Shown here piece after piece: positions 11,701 to 22,881 of a stretch of 64,000 nt of DNA. The stretch comes from Nannochloris sp. 'desiccata' (taxonomy: Eukaryota; Chlorophyta; Trebouxiophyceae; Chlorellales; Chlorellaceae). The notes beneath the pieces are model-generated. The model did not search any database, had not been told where the DNA came from, and saw nothing but the letters and a program-made list of their open reading frames with translations. The position numbers were made by a program, and so were the translations under genes. Within the stretch, counting starts at the first letter, position 1; each line of letters starts with the position of its first letter. Location of the stretch: the NCBI GenBank assembly GCA_019044685.2, contig JAGTXX020000001.1, positions 806,001-870,000 on the forward strand, read 5' to 3'.

Positions 11701-14700
11701 CTGCTGCTGCTGCAGCGTTATTCGCTACAAAGGCTTCAAGAGCGCGCCAGCTAAGCACATTATGCCACGAATGTAGAGTTAAAGGCTCCAATTTCCAAGA
11801 ATTCTTCTTCTTCTTTTTACTCATCTTTGCTTTTTCGCCACCAGTTTTGCGAGCAGCAGGGGCAGTATCAGGCATGTACGCACGAGCTGTCTCTAGCGCA
11901 TCTAGTAAACTAGATACTAAAGAAACAATATCTTTGCTTTCTATATGACTATTAGCATCAGAAATAATACCAATATTACCATCAGCTTCTTTTTCTTCGC
12001 TCGGCCACGTCATGCTATTGCTGCACGCAACTAAAGGTCTTAAAATAGCAATAGCAGCTTCTAATCGCACCCTCTTATCTACTGAATTGCTAGAAAAATC
12101 TTTAAACAGCGCTGAATAGCCTGCAGAACACGTCTTCACAAATCGTGCTGCGCATGCTGCGTACTTCTCAGCTGCTGTCTCGAGATGTTTTCTACAATTT
12201 CCATTTTCACTATTGAGTAATGGAGGTGCCCCAGCAATGCATGCCAAAGCATCACCCGCTGCATTTCTGCGCTCTACAAATTCACTAGGTAAAACGTCAT
12301 CGTTATTGAAAGCTTCATCTTTAGAAATATTTCTAGCTCCACATTCTACTTCAATATAGGAAGAAATACTTTCTAAAGGCGCACGCTGTGTCATGCTGAG
12401 CAACCACACAGCATGGGTGGTATCTACTGCACTAATGAGAGCATCACAAATATCAGATAAGATATTAGAAAGCCATATCTTCAAATAGGGAGCAGAAATA
12501 GAAGAAAAAGAAGTTGCTTTCGTTGTTTCTTTCTTTGTCGGAAGCTCTTTGACTGCGGCCAAGAACGCAGCGAGCAACGGCAAGGCAGCTGTGCTTACTG
12601 TAGCAGCCTGGCCATCTTCTTTTTGGCCGCTATAGAACTCTGCTGTCCATTTAGAAAACACTGCATCCAGGCACGCTTCAGCATTGCTGCCACCACCACC
12701 ACCACCACCACCACCACCACCACCACCACCAGCAGCAGCAGCAGCAACAGCTTCTGCAAGCACCAAAGCACCATACGCAATTTGCCTTTGACTTGGTCCA
12801 CTCTTTTTCTTCTCTCGACTATCCAAAGGGCCCGAAGGCACAGCTTTCAAAGAGTCTAAATGCATGTTTACTAAACTCTCAAAATGCTTGGGTAATAAAG
12901 AAGCGTGTGATTTTTGAGAAAACCAGTCCACCAACTGAGCGCACAAAAGGCCTCCAGGATGCAGCAAAGGCACCGGAATGACAGAGAGAAACGAGGAGAC
13001 TAAATCAAGCATCTCAACAGAATCTATCACCACACATGATGCTAAAGCACTAATCAGGGCGGCGTAGATTTTTAAAGCAATTGCGTTGGCGCCAAATCCA
13101 GGCTGAGCAGCAGCAGCTGCAGTCGCACCTCGAACCAGCTCTGCTTGGTGCTCTGCCTCGAAAGTGACGATTTTTGCTTCTTTATCCTTTCCCTCTGTTG
13201 TTGCAGCTATAAGAGCTGTATAGGCAAGCTTCATCTTCGCCTGTTGTTGTTGCTGTCCAGCTAAAGTATTCAATAAACGTTTCAGCAAATCGAGGCACTC
13301 TTCTCGAGGCAAAGCTCGACTCCATTTCTGGAAAAACCCAGGGACTAATGCTTTTATTTCTTCAGCATAATCTCCACGCTGCATCACTCCTTGCCCTAAG
13401 ACAGGTAGTAAAACTTCAGAACAGAAGCTAGGAGGTACCTGGGCGAGCACCTCTTCAGGCCAGACTCTTTCCAGAAAACTTAAAGCAGCTAGCTTCTGTG
13501 CGGTCAACAGGCGATGCTGTAAAGCTCTATCCCACAATAATAGAATCCAAGGCACTGGTAACGGTATACGAAGATCATCCTTCCCTTCCTTTTGTTTTAA
13601 ACCATTATAAGTAGATTCAGAAGCAGCTGAAGCGTCGGCGGCAGGAGGGTGCAATCTATCAATTTCAGGCCACGATTCTTTAAACAAATGCAGAGAAGTA
13701 TCATCTACAGTGATAAAGAGCCTAATAAACGTACCCCAAGCAGCAATATTCTCTTTCTGGAAATCCCCTTGCTCTTCCTGGAGTTGAGCTATGGCATTTT
13801 CCAAAACATGAAGCGCTCGCTTTCTGTTCAATCCCTGTCCAGACCTCAGGGCGCAAAGCAGCAAGTCCCATAATGCAGAATCTCGAGCTATATTTCCGTG
13901 TTGCAATAATGGTTGACAAAATTGAACTAACAGACTCAATCCATTCCTGCATTCAGATAAAATTTCTGATTGACCCAGGCGTTGGCATGTTGACCATAAT
14001 AAAGTTAAACAGTCGGAAAGTTTCCCTACTCTCTTTGCTGCAGATAAGGCAGATGGGAGCAGAGATTGTCCAATGGCAGCGAGTGAAGGGGTAGGGTTCT
14101 TTGTTGAAGAAGAAGCCAAGGTAGATAAAGCCAGAGGGAAAATAATATCAGCTGCATAGCAGAGCACAGCATCGGCGCTTTCATTTCCTTGTCCTTCCTT
14201 TTGGCCTGTTGTTGGCGCTGCATCAATCAATTTTGAGCAGAACTGAATGATCCCTGGCTCTAACATTAACACTCTGCTATGATCAGAGGCACAATCACCT
14301 CCTTCTGCCGCTATACTAAAGCAGGACTTGAGTAAATCTGAAGAGTATTGCCAAGCATCAGCGTGGACGATCACGGCAACAGCTACCTCCAGTACTTGTT
14401 CGCGTTGAGAAGCCTCCAACCCAGATTCTGAAGCCAACAAAGGCAAGTATGCAGACTCTATAGAGCGTTTAGTCCACTGAGCAGAAGTTGCTGCATCAAA
14501 CGAATGTAATAAGAGAGCATTAATCGCAGCAGCAACAGTCCAGTGAAGACGGCCATCGGCGGTAACTGGCGAGTGTTCCCCCTCTTTTGATCCTTCCACA
14601 AGATTTATTGCAGATGCCGCGAGAAGTTCTATAATAAGGGATGCATCGCCATCATCTCCCATATTTTCGGGGCTTTGTCGAGCTAAAGCCAAGGCGATGG

Positions 14701-14794
14701 AACCTGCATCTTCAAATGGTAAAGATGCACAGGCTGAAGAGATACTAGTTAATGAGGAAGTGATCATCGTGCCGGCCATGTAATCTTGGATCAT
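8718..14794 (-). CDS. TARBP1: TARBP1/TRM3-type tRNA (guanosine-2'-O-)-methyltransferase
   Basis: Three exons on the minus strand, 14794-11006, 10809-9910 and 9710-8718, join in phase 0 to about 1,893 residues. Upstream of 14794 the frame continues only to a TTG, so the ATG at 14794 is taken as start. The C-terminal 170 residues form a SpoU/TrmH methyltransferase knot. An early helix holds the N-x-A-x-x-R-like motif 1 (NLAGLARTCEVF), motif 2 is LLLGAEKEGVP, and motif 3 is IPQLGVVRSLNVHVSAAIG, the SAM-binding trefoil. The remaining 1,700 residues are helical armadillo-like repeats, as in eukaryotic TRM3/TARBP1, which methylates G18 of certain tRNAs. The N-terminal part is longer than in the human protein (1,621) and carries low-complexity inserts, including a poly-Gly run. 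An adjacent organellar role is not suggested. Confidence 0.88.
12690..12750. repeat. (CCA)n/(GCA)n microsatellite in coding sequence
   Basis: About fourteen CCA units followed by GCA units lie within exon 1 of the TARBP1-like gene. On the coding strand they specify an Ala run followed by about 14 consecutive Gly. Repeats like this vary in length in frame and sit in a linker between helical repeats. Confidence 0.9.
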
Positions 14795-15012
14795 CAATAA
14801 ATACAATTGGATAATAATTTATATCGATGCATGTTCTGAGAAGCCTCCTTTTAGGCCGACTTCCTGCTATGGAGTTCAGCCAGCAGCACAGAAAGTGAAC
14901 ACCTAGAAGTAGTCCCTAGTTAAGTCATTATTGATCAGACTGGTATTAAATTACTTTGGTTTATTCAGATTTCAGACCGTGCACAGCTACTAGGCTTTTG
15001 GATTAGTTTAAA
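14795..15012. promoter_or_regulatory. Divergent promoter region, TARBP1-like / HVA22-like
   Basis: Only about 220 bp lie between two divergent start codons, so the promoters must be compact or shared. No motif is clear to me. Confidence 0.35.
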
Positions 15013-15837
15013 ATGGGTTTGTTTTCATTTATTTTTATGCTGATCCCCGGCGTTGGGACCATACTCACTCTGATACAGTAAGTGTAATAATTTTTCGAAT
15101 ACAAATGCTCTAGTGCAGCGGGCGTGGGAGACTAGGGACTAGAGGTGCTGGGTTCCAAAGTGTTACTAGGCAACTAAATTATATAAACTGATCTCCGTTC
15201 TCTGTGTTTGCAGTTTCGCTGTGGCTATCTTGTATCCTACCTTTGAATCATTCAAAGCTATTGAATCCACCGGCAGCAAGGATGATACCCAGGTATGGAG
15301 CGTACTGGCTTTAAGTCAATCTTCTTGAATCCTTTGCCTCCCACAAAACCTCGACCTTTTCCCTTCTCACTACTGCTTACCACAAGACCTCAACTCTTTT
15401 TGTTCTCTACTGCAGTGGTTAAGTTATTGGGTTGTCTATGCCCTTTATCAGTTTGCGGAGAAGTTCCTCTGGATCATTCTGGCCTGGTAAGCTATAATAT
15501 AATACAATTTGCACCAACAACCTACCCTAATCTTGAACCTCTTGATTGAACAACCTGCTGCTTTCCCCTATTTTATAGGATTCCTCTGTACCGCATCGCC
15601 AGGATCGCTTTGATGGCCTGGTTGGTCGCTCCTCAGACTAGGGGAGCTGCTCTCGTCTACCAAACATATGCCCGCCCCATTCTGTTTGCTCTTGTAGACA
15701 AGGCTCGTGACATCCCTGCTCTTGAGCCTTACACCCGTGACATCGGCAGCCCTATTTCTCAGGTCGCCAAGAAGGCGGAGGGTGCTGTGACTGATGCCAA
15801 GGAGTCTTTTGCTCCGTTAAAAGCACATGCCACTTGA
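15013..15837 (+). CDS. HVA22/REEP/Yop1 family ER-shaping protein (TB2/DP1)
   Basis: Four exons, 15013-15077, 15214-15292, 15416-15486 and 15579-15837, give 157 residues. Splice sites are consensus, and phases are 2, 0 and 2. The core is the TB2/DP1/HVA22 domain: YPTFESFKAIES, then WLSYWVVYALYQFAEKFLWI, WIPLYRIARIALMAWLVAPQTRGAALVY and a final hydrophobic stretch. This is the family's typical pair of re-entrant hairpins followed by an amphipathic helix. These proteins insert as wedges into the ER membrane and curve tubules. In plants, HVA22 is stress induced. The length is close to plant and yeast members. The short C-terminal tail is Ala/Lys rich and probably amphipathic. Confidence 0.92.
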
Positions 15838-16349
15838 GGCTCATGAGAAGTTGGAAACAATATACAAACAAATACTAGATAGAACTGTTTTGCACATGCA
15901 TGCTATGGACTAAAATAAGAAGGAAGTGGAATCCATTAAGTAAAGGAAACCAGAAATTAGCAATTTCTCTATTGGTTGCTTGTTCTCTTCTTTCTCAATA
16001 TCTCTCTTCTTTCTTTTCGGTGGTCGACGGCAACGAGTAAATCTTTCCTCTGTTGTTCCTTCTTTTTCTTGTTTTCTGATTCTTCCTCTTCTTTCCCCTT
16101 TAGAGAAAGAAGGCATAGAGAATCTACCCCATACAGTGTTCTTTTTGAAAGTTCCTCTTGAATGAATCGTACTGTACAAGTATACTTGCTTTTACAAAAA
16201 AATATTTTTGTGAAAACAAACAGCAGCAAGAATTAGATCGAGACACAGCAACGCCTCCCCCCCCCATCACCACCACCAAAAGATAAAAAAAACCCTAAAT
16301 CAAACCAGAAAATTCAAATGCAGAAAAATCATTAAATTTCTTTATTTTC
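15838..16349. other. Convergent 3' intergenic region
   Basis: Pyrimidine-rich, then poly-C (near 16256) and A-rich sequence between two convergent genes. Short open frames here are low-complexity translations without support. Confidence 0.4.
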
Positions 16350-17720
16350 CTACACGTACACGATAGGTCCTTGTAGACTTCCAGAAGCAAATTGTCTCAC
16401 GATAGGCTCATCAGTCGTATCAAACTCTTCAACACTTCCTTCCCACACGACTTTCCCATCGTGCAGGAATATGACTCTATCTACTGCTCGTCGTATTGTA
16501 GAATGTTGATGGGTGACGACCACGTATGACGTAATACCACCTCCACTACCGCCGGCACCATTAGCCCCATTAATTAGACTACCATCGTCCTTACCATTAT
16601 TACTGGTAATAGAAGAGGACGAAGAAGAATATCTTGATGATACTGCCTCCGGTTTATCATGCATGCTTCTAATTAGATCTTCAATCACCGTCGAAGCCAC
16701 GGGATCTAACCCAGCAGTTGGTTCGTCATACATAATCAACTGCTCAGCGCCACCGGCAGTATCATATTCATCACTTAAGATGCTACCAGGAGTACCGCCA
16801 CCTGTATCAGTCACAATAGCTCGAGCAAGGGCAACTCTTTTCTTCATACCACCTGACAGTTCGGACGGATAAAAATTTTCTACCCCGGTAAGGCCAACTT
16901 TAGATAAACTAGAAGCAACCGCAGCTTCAATTCTTTCTTCCGGAAGGTCACTATGTTCATACAACATAAATCCTACATTTTCTTTGACGGTTAACGAGTC
17001 AAAAAGAGCCCCAGATTGGAAGACAAGACCTACTTTGAGCTTATCCGAGGTGTCGTCGTCACTTAACAAACCTTGCCTTGCTTCTCCTTTCACTAACACT
17101 TCCCCAGAATCTGGCTCTAATAGCCCTGCTGCGAGTCGTAATGCGGTGGATTTACCGGTTCCGGAGGATCCAATGATACCCACGGCTTCTCCTCGACGAA
17201 TTTTAAAAGAGGCACCACGAAGAATTTGTTTACTCCCAAAAGATTTGTGGACATTTTTAAATTCTATTAAAACGTCGCCTTCGTCTACGTTTTCTTCATT
17301 TTTCTCTGTAATTTGGGTATTATTAGCAGCAGCCTTAGGAGAGGTGGAGGTGCCATTAAAGCTAAAATTAGTATCAGCAGCAAGAGTACTCGTAGCATTG
17401 TTATTTTTGTACATGGCGTCAGGCTCTTCATCGTCATCGTTGTTGCTATCAGTCGCTGTTCCGGAGGCCTTTGATGATGGGTAAAAGAGGCCAGAATCTG
17501 GATCTTGTTGGCTTAAAGCAGCAGGTTTGTATGGTAGTCTTTGTTTGGAGTTTCTTGGAAGAAGGCTAGAAGCAGGTGTACAGCGAGGGTGGTGGCAACC
17601 AAGAGAGCCGGGTGGAAGGGAATTGCAATTGCTAGAAGGAGCTTTAAAGGTAGCGCGTCTATGGGAAGTTGAAGCATCGAGGCCGGCTTGAATGCGTTGA
17701 AAATTGGTGATTTGATTCAT
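16350..17720 (-). CDS. ABC transporter ATPase, MlaF/TGD3-like (plastid lipid import)
   Basis: Single-exon protein of 456 residues, counted from the ATG at 17720; the frame extends three codons further only to a TTG. The first 130 residues are Ser/Arg/Pro/Asn rich, lack acidic residues near the start, and look like a transit peptide plus linker. The ATPase follows: Walker A GSSGTGKST, Q-loop LVFQSGALFDSLTV, signature LSGGMKKR, Walker B LIMYDEPTAGLDP and switch His in VVVTHQ. The GALFDSLTV..N and signature sequences are typical of the Mla/TGD subfamily. Those ATPases energise phospholipid movement with an MlaE/TGD1 permease and an MCE-domain protein (TGD2); in plants the complex sits in the inner plastid envelope. 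Two low-complexity inserts (after the signature and before the H-loop) lengthen the C-lobe. Confidence 0.85.
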   Translation of the reverse strand: MNQITNFQRIQAGLDASTSHRRATFKAPSSNCNSLPPGSLGCHHPRCTPASSLLPRNSKQRLPYKPAALSQQDPDSGLFYPSSKASGTATDSNNDDDEEPDAMYKNNNATSTLAADTNFSFNGTSTSPKAAANNTQITEKNEENVDEGDVLIEFKNVHKSFGSKQILRGASFKIRRGEAVGIIGSSGTGKSTALRLAAGLLEPDSGEVLVKGEARQGLLSDDDTSDKLKVGLVFQSGALFDSLTVKENVGFMLYEHSDLPEERIEAAVASSLSKVGLTGVENFYPSELSGGMKKRVALARAIVTDTGGGTPGSILSDEYDTAGGAEQLIMYDEPTAGLDPVASTVIEDLIRSMHDKPEAVSSRYSSSSSSITSNNGKDDGSLINGANGAGGSGGGITSYVVVTHQHSTIRRAVDRVIFLHDGKVVWEGSVEEFDTTDEPIVRQFASGSLQGPIVYV

Positions 17721-18281
17721 TGCGTGCAAGCTGGCAATGGTTCAAAGGAGCTAGAGAACCAGAGATGATTTCTGGATTGAAATCGAGAGTCTTTTGAATA
17801 AATCAATCAAAAATAGCCTTTAAACGCTGACTGGCGGACCCGATACTTCAGACAGTAACTTTCTTGCGTATGGTGTCTTTCAAAGCTGCCAAAAGAACGT
17901 GTTCAAGGTGAGATAATTTAAATCTTCGAGTAATATTTAACAGCCGCGACTGCTGGGGACCAGCTGGGAAGCTTACTCGAAAGTTTAAAATTTAGCCTTC
18001 GACTTACAACACTTGCCGTGAGTGCATTTACTAAATGAAGGGGACCTGACAGTGCCAGCCGCTGAGCGATTAAAGCAAGCGATATTTTTCTCCGAGGCTC
18101 GTTTCCATTCAATGAATGATTCCAAGCTTGAACACTTCCTCATTTCCATAATGAAATGTGAATGCGGGACCAAATAATTTCAACCCCGTTTTGAGCCTCT
18201 GCTATTTAACTCTACTGTCGTTAACGCTGCGCAGAGAGATAATATTTTGCGACCGAATTTCGATCTACGATTCCAAAGTAG
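17721..18281. promoter_or_regulatory. Divergent intergenic region, ABC ATPase / P-loop ATPase
   Basis: About 560 bp between divergent starts. No repeat or additional gene is supported. Confidence 0.3.
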
Positions 18282-20362
18282 ATGTTGCCCCGCATAAGAT
18301 CAAGGGCCAAAAAGGCAATTAAACTGATAGAAAGAAGTGTATCTTCTTCAAAACATAGCCTGAAACAGGTAAATGCACATTGAGAGATTTTAAAAACCCG
18401 CCTTGATTCTCAATTCTCAGTTCTTCTCTCCTCAGCAACTAACCCTGCATGCTATCTTGTTCTTCTCCAAACAGACTAATGAAACACCAGGATATGCTCG
18501 AAGCAGAGACAAGGTTGAGCTCCCTGCTGATGCTGGAGCGACCCCTGCTGCCGTGCCCAAACCTCCACCACCGTCAACAGGAGCATCTAGCTCTGCTTCC
18601 TCATCTTCTTCCTCCTTTCTCTCCTCTTGGCAACCCGGTTCTTCCTTTCCTAGATATATGAGGCTCTTGGGAGCTGGAGCTCTAGGCTCTCTAGCTACAG
18701 GTGCTTTCCTTTATTCTGTTAGCGGTAGTGCTGTTGATGATACGCAGAAAATAAGCAAAGGAGAAGCAAGCAGCACTTTCTTCAACAGAATTACTGAGCA
18801 GATCGAGTTTAAGAAGGAACTCAGTGGTGAACCCAGTGCCATCACTGTGTTGGTTGGGCCTCAAAGCTGTGGTAAAACGGTAAGATCAGCCTTCCTCTGC
18901 ACAATTCTTCAGATTGCTGGGAGGTGTTGGCGCAGTCGAACAAGATCAATTTGTTTTGTACAGTTGTTTTAATAGTCTTTTTGTATCGATTATTACGTTG
19001 CAGAGATTTTTACGGGAGCTTGCTGACCATTTTGAAGCTGATGAGACTGCACCGCCGTTCTTATACATCGACAGCCGCCTAGTATCAGTGAAGGGTCCAG
19101 AAGCGATCTCCACGGCTCTCTGCGATGCACTTTCACATCAAAATAGTCTATTAAAGCTATTCAAATTCCCAGATTTAGTTCAAAGCGTTCTTGAAAATGT
19201 TTCCGTGGCTCTCGGGGTAAACACAAAGGTAGGAGACGTCTCATTTAATTTGGCAAAATTGGCGGAGTTAATTAAGAAGGATGAGGGAAATTTAAATCAA
19301 ACGATCAAAAAGTTGAAAGCTGTGTTTACAACCTTGAAGTCACTACCCAGAAAGCCTGTGATCGTGATAGGTACGAGCAGAACCTTCAATTTTGTTTTCA
19401 CCGCTTTTTGAAAATTTTGTCCCCCTTGAATTAAGTTTCCTAAAATCTTCCACTTGCAGATGAAGCAAATATGCTAATGAAATGGAAGGAGCCGGGTCCT
19501 GCGGAGCCACAGCTTGAAAGCTTGCTGGCATTTCTAGTAGCTATGTCAAAACAAAATAACCTCGTGCACGTGTACTTGGCCACTTCAGATTATTTTCTAG
19601 CCAACTGGCTTGCTGAAAGTAGGTTTCATTGCTTTCCTTGTCTGACACTATTTTTGTGCTGCCACATTATCAACTTTATTTTCATTTTTTGCGTTTGCAG
19701 AGGGATTGGCCGAGGGCAACTTCGAGATAGAGGTCATCGGGGACCTGACTGAAGAGGAGGCTCGGGAATTCGTTCTTGGTGATGGTGGTAAGGGATCTTG
19801 GGCTGGTATCATCAACTCTTCTTCTGAACCATATCCAGTGCCACCTGGGGCAGAAGAACATTGGCCAGCTATTTACGAACGATGCGGTGGGAATGTTGGA
19901 ATGCTGAAGCGGTGTGTACACACAGCCAGGAGGAAGGAAAGTTGGGAGTCTGCCTTGGATATTGTCGTTGCAAACTCACTCTCGACAATTAGGCAAGGTT
20001 TCAAACCAGCAAGTATACCAAAGCGTGATAAGCTCCCTCGCTGGACTAGTAAACAGTGGGAGACGGTGCTGGAGTGCATTACCAAAGCGCCCCATCATGC
20101 TGTGCTCCGGGATGAGCTCGAGGAGAAGTTGGGAAAAGGAGATGCTGATAGTGGCAATGAAATTATTTTATCTATGGTAAAGTATAATTTGTTGGCATTG
20201 CGCCCTTACTCTTCTCTAGCACGTGATCTGCCAAGGGAGGTATATGGAGATGGCATGAATGAAGTTGTGACCTTGCCGTCACCAGGTGACGTATGGGCTG
20301 CAAAACAACAACTTCTCGAAAGGAAGAGTGATGCTGATACAAAGACAAAGAAGAAAAAATAA
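18282..20362 (+). CDS. P-loop ATPase of the archaeal-ATPase/AAA (ATPase_2-like) type
   Basis: Five exons: 18282-18368, 18436-18879 (an alternative acceptor at 18475 also keeps frame), 19004-19370, 19460-19618 and 19701-20362. They give about 572 residues. The N-terminus is basic and Ser rich (organelle presequence-like), followed by a Pro/Ser linker and one hydrophobic segment near residues 105-125. The Walker A is VGPQSCGKTRFLREL, split exactly at GKT by an intron. Walker B is KPVIVIDEANML, and further downstream is a sensor-like LVHVYLATSD. A C-terminal winged-helix-like region (about 130 residues) and a Lys-rich tail end the protein. This resembles membrane-anchored ATPases of the ATPase_2 group found in plants, fungi and archaea, possibly in organelle membranes. 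The precise role is not known. Confidence 0.75.
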
Positions 20363-20954
20363 AGCTGACAACAATTGCATCTAATTTTATCTTTGATTTT
20401 CTATCATGACCACTGTTTCATTTAGTAAAGAAAAATAAAGAAAAAATCCGCTCTCTGTTTGCTTTGTGGCTTAGAAGTTAGAAGGCGTTCCTCACAGCTC
20501 GAGACTTAAGCAACAATCAAGGTGTCGACGGAGATTTCCCCGCGGCCGGAGGCCCTGACCTCCAAAAGGAGTTAAAGAGGAAAGCTGTTTCAGTAGTAAT
20601 CCAGATCCACGATACCATTCAATCCGAATTCTTTAGAGCGAGTGAGCTACATGAGACCGAGCTGAACACCGAGGTAATGCTCCGCAGAATCTCCGTGATC
20701 AGCCGGCGGTGATCTTGAAAGAAAAGGTGACTGATTCCTATTTGCAGGATGCCGCACGCTGGACTCTGGTTCATATCTGAGTTCTTTGGTGACTCCGGCT
20801 TGACATAAGCATGGCTCCAGCCACGTCTCTGAAATGACTCTACCACTCGATTTTTTTGTCTCTCAGCGAAAACACTTTTTCGAGACCACTATAAATCAAA
20901 CCCATTCAATTTTGACACAGAGAATTTTTTTTTAGGATATGCAATAGTGTAATA
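20363..20954. other. Intergenic region
   Basis: About 590 bp between two plus-strand genes, with a likely AATAAA signal right after the ATPase stop. A short GC-rich patch near 20540 is the only irregularity; no gene is supported. Confidence 0.35.
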
Positions 20955-22358
20955 ATGGATGTATCAACCGTGCAAAGCGTCCTGCACCTGCGTTTCTCTA
21001 CTTTGCCCACGATGAATCGCACCACTAGGCATGCGATTTATATAGCGAAACGTCTCTCTGCTACCCGCTCAACCATAGCAACATCTGCATCGAGAAATGT
21101 AGCTTCAGCTTTTGCTGCATCTGCTGTTCCAGATACAGTTCCAGTTTTTGGTGATACAGCTGCTCCCTCCCTGCCTCCCCGCCCAATTGGAATCACCGAC
21201 GGCGTTTGGGATTCTGCCGACGCTGCTGCAGTGGACCAAGCTTTAGCAGACGCAGATAAAATTGTCCGGCAAGCTCAGAAATACGGCAGTGGTGAAGTCC
21301 TTTTAGCTCGCACTTTAGAAGACCTTCAAGCCCTTGCTGTTGCTGACGGCCAACCCAAATACAGAGCAAAACAACTTCAAGATGCTCTATTTAAAGGAGC
21401 TCGTTCTATGGATGATATTTCCACTATACCCAAAGCATGGAGACAATCTCTCACTGACCGTGGTGTTCTTACCGGTCGATCCATAAAACATCATGAAGTC
21501 TCCGCAGCAGATGGCACCCGTAAATTTTTATTGAGATTACATGACGGATACGTAGTAGAAACAGTAGGAATTCCACTCGATACAGACGCAGATCGATCCC
21601 AGTCTCAAAGATTAACAGTATGCGTCAGTTCTCAGGTTGGCTGCCCAATGCGATGCACTTTTTGTGCCACGGGGAAAGGTGGTTTTGCAAGAAATTTGAT
21701 GCCTCATGAAATAGTCGATCAAGTGCTTACAGTAGCAGAAGAATTCGGACAACGTGTGAGTAACGTGGTTTTTATGGGTATGGGGGAGCCCTTACTAAAC
21801 TTACCGTCGGTTATGAGGGCGCATTCCGTACTGAATCAAGATCTCGGTATTGGAGCTAGGCATATAACAATTAGTACAGTTGGGGTACCAAACGCTATCC
21901 GTAATCTTGCAAATTACGATACTCAATCCACGTTAGCAGTGTCCATTCACGCGCCAAATCAACAGCTACGTGAAAGCATCGTCCCCTCAGCTAAGGCCTA
22001 TCCACTCCACGCGCTACTTCAAGATTGTGCAGAGTACTTCCGGGTGACCGGTAGACGTGTTACTTTTGAATATACGTTGTTAGCAGGTGTCAACGATAGC
22101 CCAGAATGTGCAGAAGAGCTGGTGGCGGTGTTACGCAGGTATGGCAGTATGAAAAGCCACGTGAATTTAATTCCTTGGAACCCAGTGGATGAGTCTGAAT
22201 TTTCCCGTCCTAGTAAGAGATCTGTTCAACATTTTGTGAACAGTATGGAGAGAGCGGGGATAGCTGCGACTGTGAGACATACCAGGGGTTTAGAAGCAGC
22301 TGCTGCGTGTGGACAACTGAGAAATATGCATCAAAAGGATCCTTTGACAGGAATATAA
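20955..22358 (+). CDS. rlmN: RlmN-type radical SAM RNA (adenine-C2)-methyltransferase, organellar
   Basis: Single-exon protein of 467 residues. About 50 N-terminal residues are rich in Arg, Ser, Thr and Ala with no acidic residue after position 2, typical of a mitochondrial or plastid presequence. The body is a full RlmN. The N-terminal accessory domain runs from about residue 115. The radical-SAM cysteines lie in CPMRCTFC at 230, 234 and 237. The GGEP-equivalent is GMGEPLLN, and the ISTVGVP and LAVSIHAPN strands follow. FEYTLLAGVNDS is conserved, and the essential C-terminal cysteine lies in AAAACGQL. RlmN methylates A2503 of bacterial-type 23S rRNA and A37 of some tRNAs, using a methyl-cysteine intermediate. 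Plants carry organelle-targeted homologues of cyanobacterial or proteobacterial origin; that fits here. Confidence 0.93.
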   Translation: MDVSTVQSVLHLRFSTLPTMNRTTRHAIYIAKRLSATRSTIATSASRNVASAFAASAVPDTVPVFGDTAAPSLPPRPIGITDGVWDSADAAAVDQALADADKIVRQAQKYGSGEVLLARTLEDLQALAVADGQPKYRAKQLQDALFKGARSMDDISTIPKAWRQSLTDRGVLTGRSIKHHEVSAADGTRKFLLRLHDGYVVETVGIPLDTDADRSQSQRLTVCVSSQVGCPMRCTFCATGKGGFARNLMPHEIVDQVLTVAEEFGQRVSNVVFMGMGEPLLNLPSVMRAHSVLNQDLGIGARHITISTVGVPNAIRNLANYDTQSTLAVSIHAPNQQLRESIVPSAKAYPLHALLQDCAEYFRVTGRRVTFEYTLLAGVNDSPECAEELVAVLRRYGSMKSHVNLIPWNPVDESEFSRPSKRSVQHFVNSMERAGIAATVRHTRGLEAAAACGQLRNMHQKDPLTGI

Positions 22359-22881
22359 CCAATGATGGGTAGCTCTCCATGGTCGAGATTGCCAGTACAG
22401 AGTTTGAGATTTATATGAAAAGTAGAATACTCATTAATGTTAAACAAGTGAACGGTAGACAGCCGCAGCAGCAGCATCAAGGGAAGAAACATTTCAGCGT
22501 GGTCTTCTAGTGAATCATATGATATTATTATAGTATTATATGATACTAATATAATATGATACTTTTATATATTGCTCCATAGGGTCACCTTGAGAATATA
22601 TCACGACTATTTTAATGTAACACAGACTCTGAGCACACCAATTATCTATGCTGGGTACTGGATGGGTGGGAAAAAAAGACTAATGTAGTTGTCATTTTTC
22701 ATCAATATTGGCAAAGTTAGGCTTACCATCCGTTATCAAGAGTAATTTTCTTTATTATTAACCAACGAAATCGGATATATTAGACACAATAGTGCCATAG
22801 AATCAATTAGAAGAGAGGAGTAAGAAAGTCAATTGTAAAAAGTTCAATATAAGGTGGACTGTAAGGCCGGCAAGACCACGA
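22359..22881. other. Convergent 3' intergenic region with AT-rich imperfect palindrome
   Basis: No gene. Near 22514-22562 an AT-only block with repeated ATATGATA/TATTATA words can fold into an imperfect hairpin. Confidence 0.4.

Noticed and set aside
15969..16229. Overlapping Lys/Glu- or Phe/Ser-rich frames after the HVA22-like gene
   Set aside because: Pyrimidine-rich 3' flank translated in several frames; no splice sites or domain.
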